Below are positions 30,659-38,453 of a stretch of DNA of 64,000 nt, in pieces (position 1 is the first letter of the stretch; each line of letters starts with the position of its first letter). This DNA is from Actinomadura xylanilytica (lineage in GTDB: Bacteria; Actinomycetota; Actinomycetes; Streptosporangiales; Streptosporangiaceae): assembly GCF_030283145.1 (NCBI RefSeq), contig NZ_JASNWE010000005.1:62001-126000 (forward strand). Reading direction: 5' to 3'. The notes below the pieces were generated by a model, which did no database searches, had not been told where the DNA came from, and saw only the letters and a program-made list of their open reading frames with translations. Position numbers and translations under genes: made by a program.

Positions 30659-32767
30659 ATGCCCGCCGAACCACCGCCCCTCGCCCCGCCCGAGGCCGGT
30701 CCCGCCCCCACCCTCGATCCCGTCCTCGAGACGGCCGGCGACGACGCGGCCACGCTCGCCGCGGAGTGCGCGCACCTGGCCGAGTCCCGCGCCGCGCTGC
30801 GCCGGATGCGCGAGAACGCCGAGGGCATGTCCGCCGACGCCGCGGCCGACTGGGTCTCCCGGCGGTTCCTGGAGTCGCTGCTGAACCAGCGGATCGAGGC
30901 GCTCGCCGACCACCCCGGCACCCCGCTGTTCTTCGGCCGGATGGACCAGGACGGCACCGGGACGGGCGCCGGCATGGGCACCGGCTCCGGCGATGACGCC
31001 GAACTGCCGCCGACGATGTACGTGGGGCGGCGGCACGTCCACGACGGCGACGAGGGCCGCCCGCTCGTGCTCGACTGGCGCGCCCCGGTGTCGCGGGCCT
31101 TCTACCAGGCGGGCCCGGCCGACCCGATGGGCTGGCGGCGGCGCCGCCGGTTCGGCTTCCAGGGCGGCGAGCTGACCGCGTTCGAGGACGAGCCGCTCGA
31201 CGGCCGCGCGCTCGGCCCGTCCGCCATCCTCACCGAGGAGATCGAGCGGCCCCGCACCGGGCCGATGCGCGACATCGTGGCCACCATCCAGCCCGAGCAG
31301 GACGAGCTCGTCCGCGCCGACCTGCCCCGCACCGTCTGCGTACAGGGCGCCCCCGGCACCGGGAAGACGGCGGTCGGCCTGCACCGCGCCGCGTACCTGC
31401 TGTTCACCCACCGGGAGCGGCTGGCCCGCTCCGGCGTGCTGATCGTCGGCCCCAACCGGGCGTTCCTGGCCTACATCTCCGCGGTACTGCCCGCGCTCGG
31501 CGAGGTCCGCGTCGACCAGGCCACCATCGACGACCTGCTCGGCGCGCCCGCCGCCGACGAGCCCGCCGCACTCGGCGCCCTCAAGGGCGGGGCGCGGATG
31601 GCAGAGGTGCTCCGCAAGGCGCTGTGGCGGCAGATCGGCAAGCCCGAGGAGGGCCTGGTCGTCGCCCGGGGCGCGGCCCGCTACCGGCTCGCCGACTACG
31701 AGGTGCGGGAGATCGCCGCCGCGCTCCAGAACGGCGGCCGGTACGGCAACGGCCGCGCCGCGTTCGCGCAGCGGCTGGCGCACCAGATCCTGGTCCGGAT
31801 GGAACAGCGCGGCGGGGCGCCCGACGACCGGATCCAGGACCAGGTCGTCCGCTCCAAGCCGGTCAAGGCGCTGGTCGACCAGGTGTGGCCGAAGGTCACC
31901 GCCGAGCAGGTGCTCTTCCGGCTGCTGTCGGATCCGGAGCTGATGGGCGCCGCGGCCCGGGGCGTCTTGGACGAGGACGAGCAGGCCGCGCTCCTGTGGG
32001 CCAAGCCGCCCCGCTCGCACCGCTCGGCCCGCTGGACCGCCGCCGACCGGGCCCTGCTCGACGAGCTGAACGACCTCATCGAGCGCACCCCGTCCCTCGG
32101 GCACCTCGTCGTGGACGAGGCGCAGGACCTGTCGGCGATGCAGCTGCGCGCCCTCGGCCGCCGCTGCGGCACCGGCTCGGCCACCGTCCTCGGCGACCTC
32201 GCGCAGGGCACCACGCCCTGGTCGGCGCGGTCGTGGACCGAGGTGCTCGGCCATCTCGGCCAGGAGGGCGAGGTCACCGAGCTGACCCTGGGGTTCCGCG
32301 TGCCCGGCCCGGTCCTCGACTACGCCGCCCGGCTGCTCCCGCACGTCGCGCCCGAGCTGGAGGCGCCCCGGTCGCTGCGCGCCGGGACGGGCGCCCTGAC
32401 CGTGCGGCGCGTCCCCGACCTCGCCGGCGCCGCCGCCGGCGCCGCCCGCGAGGCACTGGCGCGGCCGGGCTCGATCGGCCTGATCGTGCCCGACGCCGAG
32501 GCCGCGGCCTACGCCGCGGCGCTGGCCGCCGCCGGGCTGGAGCACGCGGTGCTCGGGCCCGAGTCCGACGGCGCCGGGCGGCTGCTCGTCGTCCCGGCGA
32601 CCCTGGCCAAGGGCCTGGAGTACGACCAGGTGATCGTCGCCGAGCCCGCCGCGATCGCCGCGGCGGAGGCGCGCGGCCTCGCCCGCCTGTACGTCGTGCT
32701 GACCCGCGCCGTCACCGCCCTGACCGTGCTGCACCACGCCGACCTGCCCACCGAGCTCGCGTCCTGA
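30659..32767 (+). CDS. helD: HelD-like RNA polymerase-associated helicase
   Basis: A 702-residue UvrD/Rep-like superfamily 1 protein. An N-terminal helical arm (residues 20-90) precedes RPLVLDWRAPVSRAFYQAG, a HelD-specific block. Walker A is VQGAPGTGKTAVGLHRAAYL, Walker B is LVVDEAQDLSAMQLRALG, and the C-terminal motif is LAKGLEYDQVIV then YVVLTRAV. HelD removes stalled RNA polymerase from DNA; some actinobacterial forms also lower rifamycin sensitivity. ATG 30659 has GGAGGA eight bases upstream; TTG 30623 would be an extension. A TAAGCT -10 lies upstream. Confidence 0.92.
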   Translation: MPAEPPPLAPPEAGPAPTLDPVLETAGDDAATLAAECAHLAESRAALRRMRENAEGMSADAAADWVSRRFLESLLNQRIEALADHPGTPLFFGRMDQDGTGTGAGMGTGSGDDAELPPTMYVGRRHVHDGDEGRPLVLDWRAPVSRAFYQAGPADPMGWRRRRRFGFQGGELTAFEDEPLDGRALGPSAILTEEIERPRTGPMRDIVATIQPEQDELVRADLPRTVCVQGAPGTGKTAVGLHRAAYLLFTHRERLARSGVLIVGPNRAFLAYISAVLPALGEVRVDQATIDDLLGAPAADEPAALGALKGGARMAEVLRKALWRQIGKPEEGLVVARGAARYRLADYEVREIAAALQNGGRYGNGRAAFAQRLAHQILVRMEQRGGAPDDRIQDQVVRSKPVKALVDQVWPKVTAEQVLFRLLSDPELMGAAARGVLDEDEQAALLWAKPPRSHRSARWTAADRALLDELNDLIERTPSLGHLVVDEAQDLSAMQLRALGRRCGTGSATVLGDLAQGTTPWSARSWTEVLGHLGQEGEVTELTLGFRVPGPVLDYAARLLPHVAPELEAPRSLRAGTGALTVRRVPDLAGAAAGAAREALARPGSIGLIVPDAEAAAYAAALAAAGLEHAVLGPESDGAGRLLVVPATLAKGLEYDQVIVAEPAAIAAAEARGLARLYVVLTRAVTALTVLHHADLPTELAS

Positions 32768-32798
32768 CAGGATCGGATCCGCTACCGAGGAGGCCGTC

Positions 32799-33701
32799 AT
32801 GACCGCCACCGTCGCCGAGGCCCGGTTCACCGAGCCCGTCGTGCTCCCCGCGACCGCGCCGTTCGACTTCGGCGCCTCACTGCGGTTCCTGCACGGCTTC
32901 GCGCCGAGTGCCGGCGAGCAGACCGTGGTGGGGGAGACCCTCACCAAGGCGCTGCGCGCCGGCGGGCGCACCGTCGTCGCCCGCCTCGCCGCGGCGGGCG
33001 ACGGCCTGACCTGCTCGCTGCACGCGTCCGGGCCGCTGACCGCCGGGGAGATCGCCGCCGCCGCCGACCGGCTGCGCTTCCAGCTCAGCCTGGACGACGA
33101 CCTGGAGGACTTCTACGCCATCGGCCGCGCCGACCCGGATTTCGCGCCCGTCATCGACCGGCTGTACGGCTACCACCAGGTCAAGTTCGCCTCCCCGCTG
33201 GAGAACGTGGTGTGGGCGATCCTGTCGCAGCGGACCGCCCTGACCGTCGCGGCCAAGGAGAAGCGGGCCCTGTCGGATGCGTTCGACGACCGGCTCGTCC
33301 TGGACGGCGAGGAGTACGGCGCCTTCCCCGATGCCGAGCAGCTCGCCTCGCTGTCCTCGGGCCGGATGGCCGAGCTGGTCGGCAACGAGCGCAAGGGCCG
33401 CTACCTGCACGGCACCGTCCGGGCCTGGCTCGACTCCGATGAGGAGTTCCTCCGGAACGGCCCCTACGACGAGGTCAGGGACTATCTGCTCGGCCTGCCC
33501 GGGATCGGGCCGTGGTCGGCGACGTTCGTCCTGATCCGGGGTCTCGGCCGGATGCGCGAGATGCCGCTGGAGAAGCAGCTCCGCACCGCCGCGGCGCACG
33601 CCTACGGCCGGACGCTCAGCGACGCCGAGATGCAGAAGATCGCTGACGGGTACGGCGAGTGGCAGGGCTACTGGGCCCACTACCTGCGCGTCGCCGACTG
33701 A
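32799..33701 (+). CDS. AlkA-like DNA-3-methyladenine glycosylase, HhH-GPD fold
   Basis: 300 residues. The N-terminal AlkA-like domain (APFDFGASLRFLHGF) is followed by an HhH-GPD domain: YHQVKFASPLENVVWAILSQ, the hairpin LLGLPGIGPWSATFVLIRG near residue 230, then LGRMREMPLEKQL. In E. coli AlkA the catalytic Asp follows this hairpin in FLPDD; here the best match is Glu in PLEKQ. The protein should remove alkylated bases, but the Asp-to-Glu change makes activity uncertain. It follows helD by 31 bp with a GAGGAGGCC site and is probably co-transcribed. Confidence 0.87.
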   Translation: MTATVAEARFTEPVVLPATAPFDFGASLRFLHGFAPSAGEQTVVGETLTKALRAGGRTVVARLAAAGDGLTCSLHASGPLTAGEIAAAADRLRFQLSLDDDLEDFYAIGRADPDFAPVIDRLYGYHQVKFASPLENVVWAILSQRTALTVAAKEKRALSDAFDDRLVLDGEEYGAFPDAEQLASLSSGRMAELVGNERKGRYLHGTVRAWLDSDEEFLRNGPYDEVRDYLLGLPGIGPWSATFVLIRGLGRMREMPLEKQLRTAAAHAYGRTLSDAEMQKIADGYGEWQGYWAHYLRVAD

Positions 33702-33717
33702 CGCCGGCCGGCCCGCT

Positions 33718-33782
33718 GACCGACCGGCGCCGACCTGCCCGCTGACCGGTCGGCGCCGACCGACCGGCGCCGACCTGCCCGC
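33718..33782. repeat. two 25-bp direct repeats with an internal hairpin (terminator)
   Basis: A 25-bp unit starting GACCGACCGGCGCCGACC occurs at 33718-33742 and 33758-33782. GGCGCCGACC (33726-33735) also pairs with GGTCGGCGCC (33748-33757). Lying between the convergent glycosylase and TetR genes, it probably ends both transcripts. The duplication looks like slippage of a terminator element. Confidence 0.7.
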
Positions 33783-33805
33783 CCGCCGGGCGCCCGCCTT
33801 GCCGC

Positions 33806-34354
33806 TTACGGGGCCTTGAGGCCGTCGAACACGACCGCCAGGGCCCCGGTGCCGCCGCCGAGCCCGGCCGCGTGGGTCATGGCGGCGAGCAGCGCCATCA
33901 CCTCGGCGGCGCCGACATCGGCCCGGACCGCCCCGGCCCCCTGGGCGCGTTCGAGCAGCGTGCCGAGCGACTGCTTCAGCGCGGGCCCCGCCTCGCCGCC
34001 GGCCCGCAGCGCGTCGACGCCGGCCTCGGCCAGCGCGCCGGACAGCGCGTTCTTGGTCGCCGACCGCCGCACCACCTCGCTGAAGAAGCCGAAGAACGCC
34101 GCGCCGGGGTCGGCGGCGTCCTCCAGCGCGCGGGCCCGGTCCGCCAGCTCCTCCATCAGCCCGGCCAGAGCCGCCTCCAGCAGCGACTCCTTGGTCGGGA
34201 AGTGCCGGAACACCGTGCCGATCCCCACCCCCGCCCGCCGCGCGACCTCCTCGGTGGACGCGGCGGTGCCCCGTTCGGCGAAGACGGCGCCGGCCGCCTC
34301 CAGCACCCTGGCGCGGTTCCTCAGCGCGTCCGCGCGCGGCGGCCTGCCGTTCAT
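33806..34354 (-). CDS. TetR-family repressor of the divergent SnoaL gene
   Basis: 182 residues. The HTH is RVLEAAGAVFAERGTAASTE followed by EVARRAGVGIGTVFRHFPTK, with the FRHF end of the recognition helix. The middle ligand domain is typical of regulators near small oxidoreductase or SnoaL genes. ATG (MNGRPPRAD) has GGGGAGG eight bases upstream. The intergenic region holds two similar CGGAGTG-type inverted repeats, one of them inside the forward promoter spacer, so repression of 34451 and of itself is the likely role. Confidence 0.9.
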   Translation of the reverse strand: MNGRPPRADALRNRARVLEAAGAVFAERGTAASTEEVARRAGVGIGTVFRHFPTKESLLEAALAGLMEELADRARALEDAADPGAAFFGFFSEVVRRSATKNALSGALAEAGVDALRAGGEAGPALKQSLGTLLERAQGAGAVRADVGAAEVMALLAAMTHAAGLGGGTGALAVVFDGLKAP

Positions 34355-34371
34355 CCGATCGACCTCCCCTT

Positions 34372-34401
34372 TTGACAACCGGAGTGCTCACTCCGTATCT
34401 T
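34372..34401 (+). promoter_or_regulatory. promoter of the SnoaL gene
   Basis: TTGACA (34372-34377), an 18-bp spacer, then TATCTT (34396-34401). The spacer contains the first TetR operator almost exactly, which suggests direct blocking of RNA polymerase. Confidence 0.7.
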
Positions 34402-34426
34402 CGAGCTATCCGGAGTGATTGCTCCG
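34380..34426. promoter_or_regulatory. paired TetR operators
   Basis: CGGAGTGCTCACTCCG (34380-34395) is a perfect 7-bp-arm inverted repeat. CGGAGTGATTGCTCCG (34411-34426) is a second copy with CGGAG/CTCCG arms. The starts are 31 bp apart, three turns of helix, so two dimers would lie on one face. Both lie between the divergent TetR and SnoaL genes. Confidence 0.75.
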
Positions 34427-34450
34427 ATTGTAGTCCCGGGAGGTCCTTCC

Positions 34451-34852
34451 ATGTCCGAGTCGTCATCCAGCCCGCGCGCCGTCTTTCAGCGGCTCCTCGA
34501 CGGCGTCACGGAGAAGCGCGCCGACGAACTGCCCCTCCTGTACGCCGAGGACGCGGTGGTCGTGCACCCGTTCGCCGAGCCCGTCTCGCCCCTCAACGGA
34601 CGCGCGGCGCTGCGCGAGCACTTCGCGCAGGTCCCCGACCTGCCGATCGAGATCCGGGCGCGCAACGTCGTGGTGCACGAGACCGCCGACCCGGAGGTGA
34701 TCGTCGCCGAGTTCGAGTACGCGGGCCGCGTCACCACCACCGGCCGCGCGTTCACCGTTCCGAACATCTTCGTGATGAGGGTCCGCGACGGCCTGATCGT
34801 CGAGTCCCGCGACTACGCCCACCACGCGGCGTTCGCCGCGGCACTGGCCTGA
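34451..34852 (+). CDS. SnoaL-like (NTF2-fold) protein
   Basis: A 133-residue small cone-fold protein. VFQRLLDGVTEKRADELPLL and YAEDAVVVHPFA are the first helix and strand of the SnoaL_3/NTF2 family. RARNVVVHETADPEVIVAEF and VPNIFVMRVRDGLIVESRDY complete the sheet. Members act as isomerases, cyclases or binding proteins; active-site residues cannot be assigned. ATG has GGGAGGTCC upstream. Expression is expected to be derepressed when the divergent TetR binds its ligand. Confidence 0.88.
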   Translation: MSESSSSPRAVFQRLLDGVTEKRADELPLLYAEDAVVVHPFAEPVSPLNGRAALREHFAQVPDLPIEIRARNVVVHETADPEVIVAEFEYAGRVTTTGRAFTVPNIFVMRVRDGLIVESRDYAHHAAFAAALA

Positions 34853-34903
34853 CGGGCGGTGCCTCCGACGCGGGACGCCGGTACGGCCCGGCGCGCGCCG
34901 ATG

Positions 34904-34958
34904 TTGACTCGCTCGCCGGCGGGTTCCTAGGGTGGGCGCATACCGACCGGTTGGTATG
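34904..34958 (+). promoter_or_regulatory. promoter and operator of the acyl-CoA dehydrogenase pair
   Basis: TTGACT (34904-34909), an 18-bp spacer and TAGGGT (34928-34933) form a promoter. CATACCGACCGGTTGGTATG (34939-34958), a near-perfect palindrome, covers the expected start point. The ACCGACCGGT core resembles actinobacterial TetR operators in lipid metabolism. The cognate regulator may be outside the window. Confidence 0.6.
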
Positions 34959-35011
34959 TAACATCGCGGCGGCGCGCCGCCGCTCCCTCGTCCCGCGCGG
35001 AGGTCCGCCCT

Positions 35012-36205
35012 GTGAGCACTGCATCGCCCGACGCCGACGAGCTCGGCAGGCGGGTCGGCGAGTTCCTCGCCGCACACGACCCCGCCGGTGCCGAGCCGCT
35101 GGAGTTCCTGCGGGCCAGGTTCGCCGCCGGCCTGGCTTGGGTCCACTACCCGGAGGGCCTCGGTGGGCTCGGCGCCCCGCGCGCGCTCCAGCCCGCCGTC
35201 GACCGCCGGTTCGCCGAGGCGGGGGCGCCCTCCAACCGGCCCGAGCGCAACGGCATCGGGCTCGGCATGGCCGCCCCGACGATCCTGGCGTTCGGCACCG
35301 AGGAGCTGAAGCGGCGCTTCCTGCGCCCGCTGTGGACCGGCGAGGAGATCTGGTGCCAGCTCTTCAGCGAGCCCGGCGCCGGGTCCGACCTCGCCGCGCT
35401 CGGCACCCGCGCGGTGCCGGACGGCGACGGCTGGACGGTCAACGGGCAGAAGGTGTGGACCTCGATGGCCCACGAGGCGCGCTGGGCGATCCTGGTCACC
35501 CGCACCGACCCGGACGTGCCCAAGCACCGCGGCATGACCTACTTCGTCTGCGACATGACCGCGCCCGGCGTCGAGGTCCGCCCGCTGCGGCAGGCCACCG
35601 GCGAGGCCGAGTTCAACGAGGTGTTCCTCACCGACGTGCGGATCCCCGACGAGCACCGGCTCGGCGCGGTCGGCGACGGCTGGCGGGTCGCCACCACCAC
35701 GCTGATGAACGAGCGGGTCGCCATCGGCGGCGCCGCCGCCCCGCGCGAGAGCGGCATGATCGGCGTCGTCGCCGGGCTGTGGCGGGACCGGCCCGAGCTG
35801 CGCACCGCCGGGCTGCACGGCGACCTGATGCGGCTGTGGGTGGAGACCGAGGCGGCCCGGCTCACCGGCGAGCGGCTGCGCCAGGCGCTCACCGCGGGCC
35901 AGCCCGGACCGGAGGGGTCGGCCGCCAAGCTCGCCTTCGCCCGGCTCAACCAGGAGGTGTCCGGGCTGGAGCTGGAACTGCTCGGCGAGGACGGGCTGCG
36001 CTACGACGACTGGACGATGCGCCGTCCGAGCGCGGTCGACTTCACCCACCGTTCGCCCGGCTACCGCTACCTGCGGGCCAAGGGCAACTCCATCGAGGGC
36101 GGCACCTCGGAGATCCTGCGGAACATCATCGCCGAGCGCGTGCTCGGCCTGCCGGGCGAGATCCGGGTCGACAAGGACGTGCCGTGGAAGGACCTCCCCA
36201 GATGA
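35012..36205 (+). CDS. acyl-CoA dehydrogenase, catalytic subunit of a probable heteromer
   Basis: 397 residues. The FAD/substrate loops LFSEPGAGSDLAALG and GWTVNGQKVWTSMA are present. Near the C-terminus KGNSIEGGTSEILRN contains the catalytic Glu, followed by IIAERVLGLPGEIR. The start is GTG after GCGGAGGTCC. Its stop overlaps the next gene's ATG. Adjacent acyl-CoA dehydrogenases of unequal motif content form alpha2beta2 enzymes in actinobacterial steroid side-chain degradation (FadE/ChsE type); that architecture is inferred here. The substrate may be a bulky acyl-CoA. Confidence 0.92.
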   Translation: MSTASPDADELGRRVGEFLAAHDPAGAEPLEFLRARFAAGLAWVHYPEGLGGLGAPRALQPAVDRRFAEAGAPSNRPERNGIGLGMAAPTILAFGTEELKRRFLRPLWTGEEIWCQLFSEPGAGSDLAALGTRAVPDGDGWTVNGQKVWTSMAHEARWAILVTRTDPDVPKHRGMTYFVCDMTAPGVEVRPLRQATGEAEFNEVFLTDVRIPDEHRLGAVGDGWRVATTTLMNERVAIGGAAAPRESGMIGVVAGLWRDRPELRTAGLHGDLMRLWVETEAARLTGERLRQALTAGQPGPEGSAAKLAFARLNQEVSGLELELLGEDGLRYDDWTMRRPSAVDFTHRSPGYRYLRAKGNSIEGGTSEILRNIIAERVLGLPGEIRVDKDVPWKDLPR

Positions 36206-37278
36206 GCGACCTGCTGTACAGCGAGGTCGAGGACGACCTCCGCGCCGGCGTCCGCGGGATGCTCGACGACAAGGCTCCCTGGGGCGAGGTGCTCGCCGGC
36301 ACCGAGCGGGACGAGCCGTACGACGCCGCGCTGTGGGGCGCGGTCGCGGTCCGGCTCGGCTGCGCCGGGCTGCCGGTGCCCGAGGAGCTCGGCGGCGCGG
36401 GCGCCACCTGGCGGGAGGCCGCCGTGGTGATGGAGGAGCTCGGCCGGGCCGTCGCGCCCGTCCCGTTCCTGACCAGCGCGGTGCTCGCGACGGCGGCGCT
36501 GCTGGCCGCCGGGGAGCGCGAGCTGCTCGCCGAGGTGGCCTCCGGCGACCGGATCGCGGTGCTCGCGGTCCCGCTGAGCACCGCGCCGGGCGGGCCGGCG
36601 ACGGGGGCCGTCCGGGCCGCGGACGGGACGCTGACCGGGCGGGTGGGCAGCGTGGCCGACGGCGCCGCCGCCGACGTGCTGCTGGTGCCCGCCCCGGACG
36701 GGCTGTACGCGGTCGACGCCGCCGCCGCCGAGCGCACGCCGGTGATCTCGCTCGACATGACGCGCAGGCTGTGCGACCTCACGTTCTCCGCCGCGCCCGC
36801 CCGGCGGGTGGCCGGCGGCACGGCCGCGGTGGAGGCCGCGCTCACCACGGGCGCCGCGCTGCTCGCCTCCGAGCAGCTCGGGCTGGCCGAACGGTGCCTG
36901 GACCTCACGGTCGCCCACCTCAAGACCCGCTACCAGTTCGGCCGTCCGGTCGGCTCGTACCAGGGGCTCAAGCACCGGCTCGCCGACCTGTGGACGGCGA
37001 TCACCCAGGCCCGCGCCGTGGCCCGCTACGCCGTGGCGTGCGTCGCGGACGGCGACCCCGACACCGCCGTCGCGGTGGCCGTCGCGCAGGCGCACTGCTC
37101 GGCGGTCGCGGTGCAGGCCGCGGAGGAGTGCGTCCAGATGCACGGCGGGATCGGCTTCACCTGGGAGCATCCCGCGCACCTGTATCTCAAGCGGGCCAAG
37201 AGCGACGCGATCGCGCTCGGCACACCCGACCGGCACCGCGCCGCGCTCGCGGTGCTGCTGGACCTGCCCCCGGCCTGA
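36202..37278 (+). CDS. acyl-CoA dehydrogenase, non-catalytic partner subunit
   Basis: 358 residues, shorter than its neighbour. It keeps the fold (AVRLGCAGLPVPEELGGAG, KTRYQFGRPVGSYQGLKHRL, EECVQMHGGIGFTWEHPAHL) but lacks an EGTSE-like loop; the end reads KRAKSDAIALGTPDRHR. The middle FAD-binding beta domain is diverged. It would supply QMHGGIGFT-type FAD contacts to the partner while the upstream subunit supplies the base. The ATGA overlap with the upstream gene fits co-translational assembly. Confidence 0.9.
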   Translation: MSDLLYSEVEDDLRAGVRGMLDDKAPWGEVLAGTERDEPYDAALWGAVAVRLGCAGLPVPEELGGAGATWREAAVVMEELGRAVAPVPFLTSAVLATAALLAAGERELLAEVASGDRIAVLAVPLSTAPGGPATGAVRAADGTLTGRVGSVADGAAADVLLVPAPDGLYAVDAAAAERTPVISLDMTRRLCDLTFSAAPARRVAGGTAAVEAALTTGAALLASEQLGLAERCLDLTVAHLKTRYQFGRPVGSYQGLKHRLADLWTAITQARAVARYAVACVADGDPDTAVAVAVAQAHCSAVAVQAAEECVQMHGGIGFTWEHPAHLYLKRAKSDAIALGTPDRHRAALAVLLDLPPA

Positions 37279-37409
37279 CCCGGGTCCGGGCGACGGCGCG
37301 TCCGCCGGCCCCGCCCGCGAGCCCGGGCCCGCGGGCGGGGCGGCCGGATGGCCATCCGCTGGTGCTCGCTTTGCCGAATCTCCGGACGGCTTCTGAGATG
37401 GTCGATGAC

Positions 37410-37742
37410 ATGCGGAAAGTATCTCTGGACGCGCTGGCGCGGGAGCACCTGAAGAAGGCGGCGGAGGAGGGTGCCGGGCGCAGCTCCGGCACCGTCCACG
37501 GGGGGCACGAGAACGTGCTCAGGCAGACCGTCATCGCGCTGGCGTCCGGCCGTCGCCTCGCCGAGCACGAGAACCCCGGCGAGGCGACGGTCCACGTGCT
37601 GCGCGGCCGGGTGCGCCTCGACGCGGGGGAGGACTCCTGGGAGGGGCGGGCCGGCGACCTGATCGTCGCCCCGGCGTCGCGGCACTCGCTGGAGGCGCTG
37701 GAGGACTCCGCCGTCCTGCTCACCGTGGCGAAGCTCCCGTGA
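37410..37742 (+). CDS. small cupin-domain protein
   Basis: A 110-residue single cupin: GGHENVLRQTVIALASGRRL, then AEHENPGEATVHVLRGRVRL with the His/Glu metal ligands, then LIVAPASRHSLEALED. It probably binds a divalent metal. The function is unknown; similar small cupins are common in actinomycetes as stress-linked or regulatory proteins. I choose ATG 37410 (MRKVSLDALAREHL) over 37398 because family members begin there. It converges with the adenylate kinase-like gene; the stops are about 40 bp apart. Confidence 0.85.
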   Translation: MRKVSLDALAREHLKKAAEEGAGRSSGTVHGGHENVLRQTVIALASGRRLAEHENPGEATVHVLRGRVRLDAGEDSWEGRAGDLIVAPASRHSLEALEDSAVLLTVAKLP

Positions 37743-37782
37743 CCCCGTGACCCGTGGCCGTGATCGGCGGCGGTCGGGGTCA
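37740..37782. terminator. possible shared terminator between cupin and adenylate kinase-like genes
   Basis: TGACCCCG (37740-37747) pairs with CGGGGTCA (37775-37782). The arms contain the stop codons of the two convergent genes. The 27-nt loop is long, so the call is tentative. Confidence 0.4.
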
Positions 37783-38427
37783 GGGGCGGTGGGGCGGGAG
37801 GCCGAGCCGCTCCCTGATGGCCTGCTGCACCTGGTCGACGCCCGCCCGCGCGTCCACGGTGACCACGAACTCCTTGCCCCGGAACAGCTCCAGCACGGGA
37901 TCGGTCTTCTCGTGGTGCAGCCGGAGGCGTTCGGCGAGGACCTCCTCGGAGTCGTCCTCGCGGCTGACCAGCTCGCCGCCGCACACGTCGCAGCGCCCCT
38001 CGCGCTCGGGGCGGTGCGCGATGAGGTTGTAGTCGAGGCCGCAGCCCGAGCACAGCCGCCGGGCCAGCACGCGGCGGCGCACCTCCGCGTCCGGCAGGTC
38101 GAGGTGGATGACGCCGTCGATGTCGTAGCTCTCCAGGAAGAACTCCGCCTGCCTGCGGTTGCGCGGGAAGCCGTCGATGACGAAGCCGTGGTTCCAGTCG
38201 TGCTGGTCCAGCCGCTCGCGCACCACGCGCTCGGCCAGGTCGTCGCCGACCAGCTCGCCCGCCGCCATCGTCCGGCGGACCAGGGCGCCGAGCTTGGTGC
38301 GGTTCTGCACGTGCCAGCGGAAGACGTCGCCCACGCTGATGTGCACCAGGTCCAGGTCGCGGGCGAGCAGCAGCGACTGCGTGCCCTTCCCGCTGCCCTG
38401 CACTCCGACGATGACGTATTTGCGCAT
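37780..38427 (-). CDS. adenylate kinase-like nucleoside monophosphate kinase with zinc finger
   Basis: 215 residues. The P-loop is VIVGVQGSGKGTQSLLLA. The NMP-binding region HISVGDVFRWHVQNRTKLGA and the VIDGFPRNRRQAEFF motif are standard. The LID carries CSGCGLDYN and CDVCGG, a four-Cys zinc site. It interconverts AMP/ATP and ADP. The housekeeping adk normally sits in the secY ribosomal cluster, which is not here, so this is probably a second copy with its own role. The start is ATG after GGGGGGCGGTC. A universal stress protein gene lies just upstream on the same strand. Confidence 0.88.
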   Translation of the reverse strand: MRKYVIVGVQGSGKGTQSLLLARDLDLVHISVGDVFRWHVQNRTKLGALVRRTMAAGELVGDDLAERVVRERLDQHDWNHGFVIDGFPRNRRQAEFFLESYDIDGVIHLDLPDAEVRRRVLARRLCSGCGLDYNLIAHRPEREGRCDVCGGELVSREDDSEEVLAERLRLHHEKTDPVLELFRGKEFVVTVDARAGVDQVQQAIRERLGLPPHRP

Positions 38428-38453
38428 GACCGCCCCCCAGCCAGGGGACGATC

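Noticed and set aside
35012..37278. Reverse frames of 389-528 codons opposite the acyl-CoA dehydrogenase pair
   Set aside because: Composition typical of reverse-complement high-GC coding sequence and no recognisable domain.
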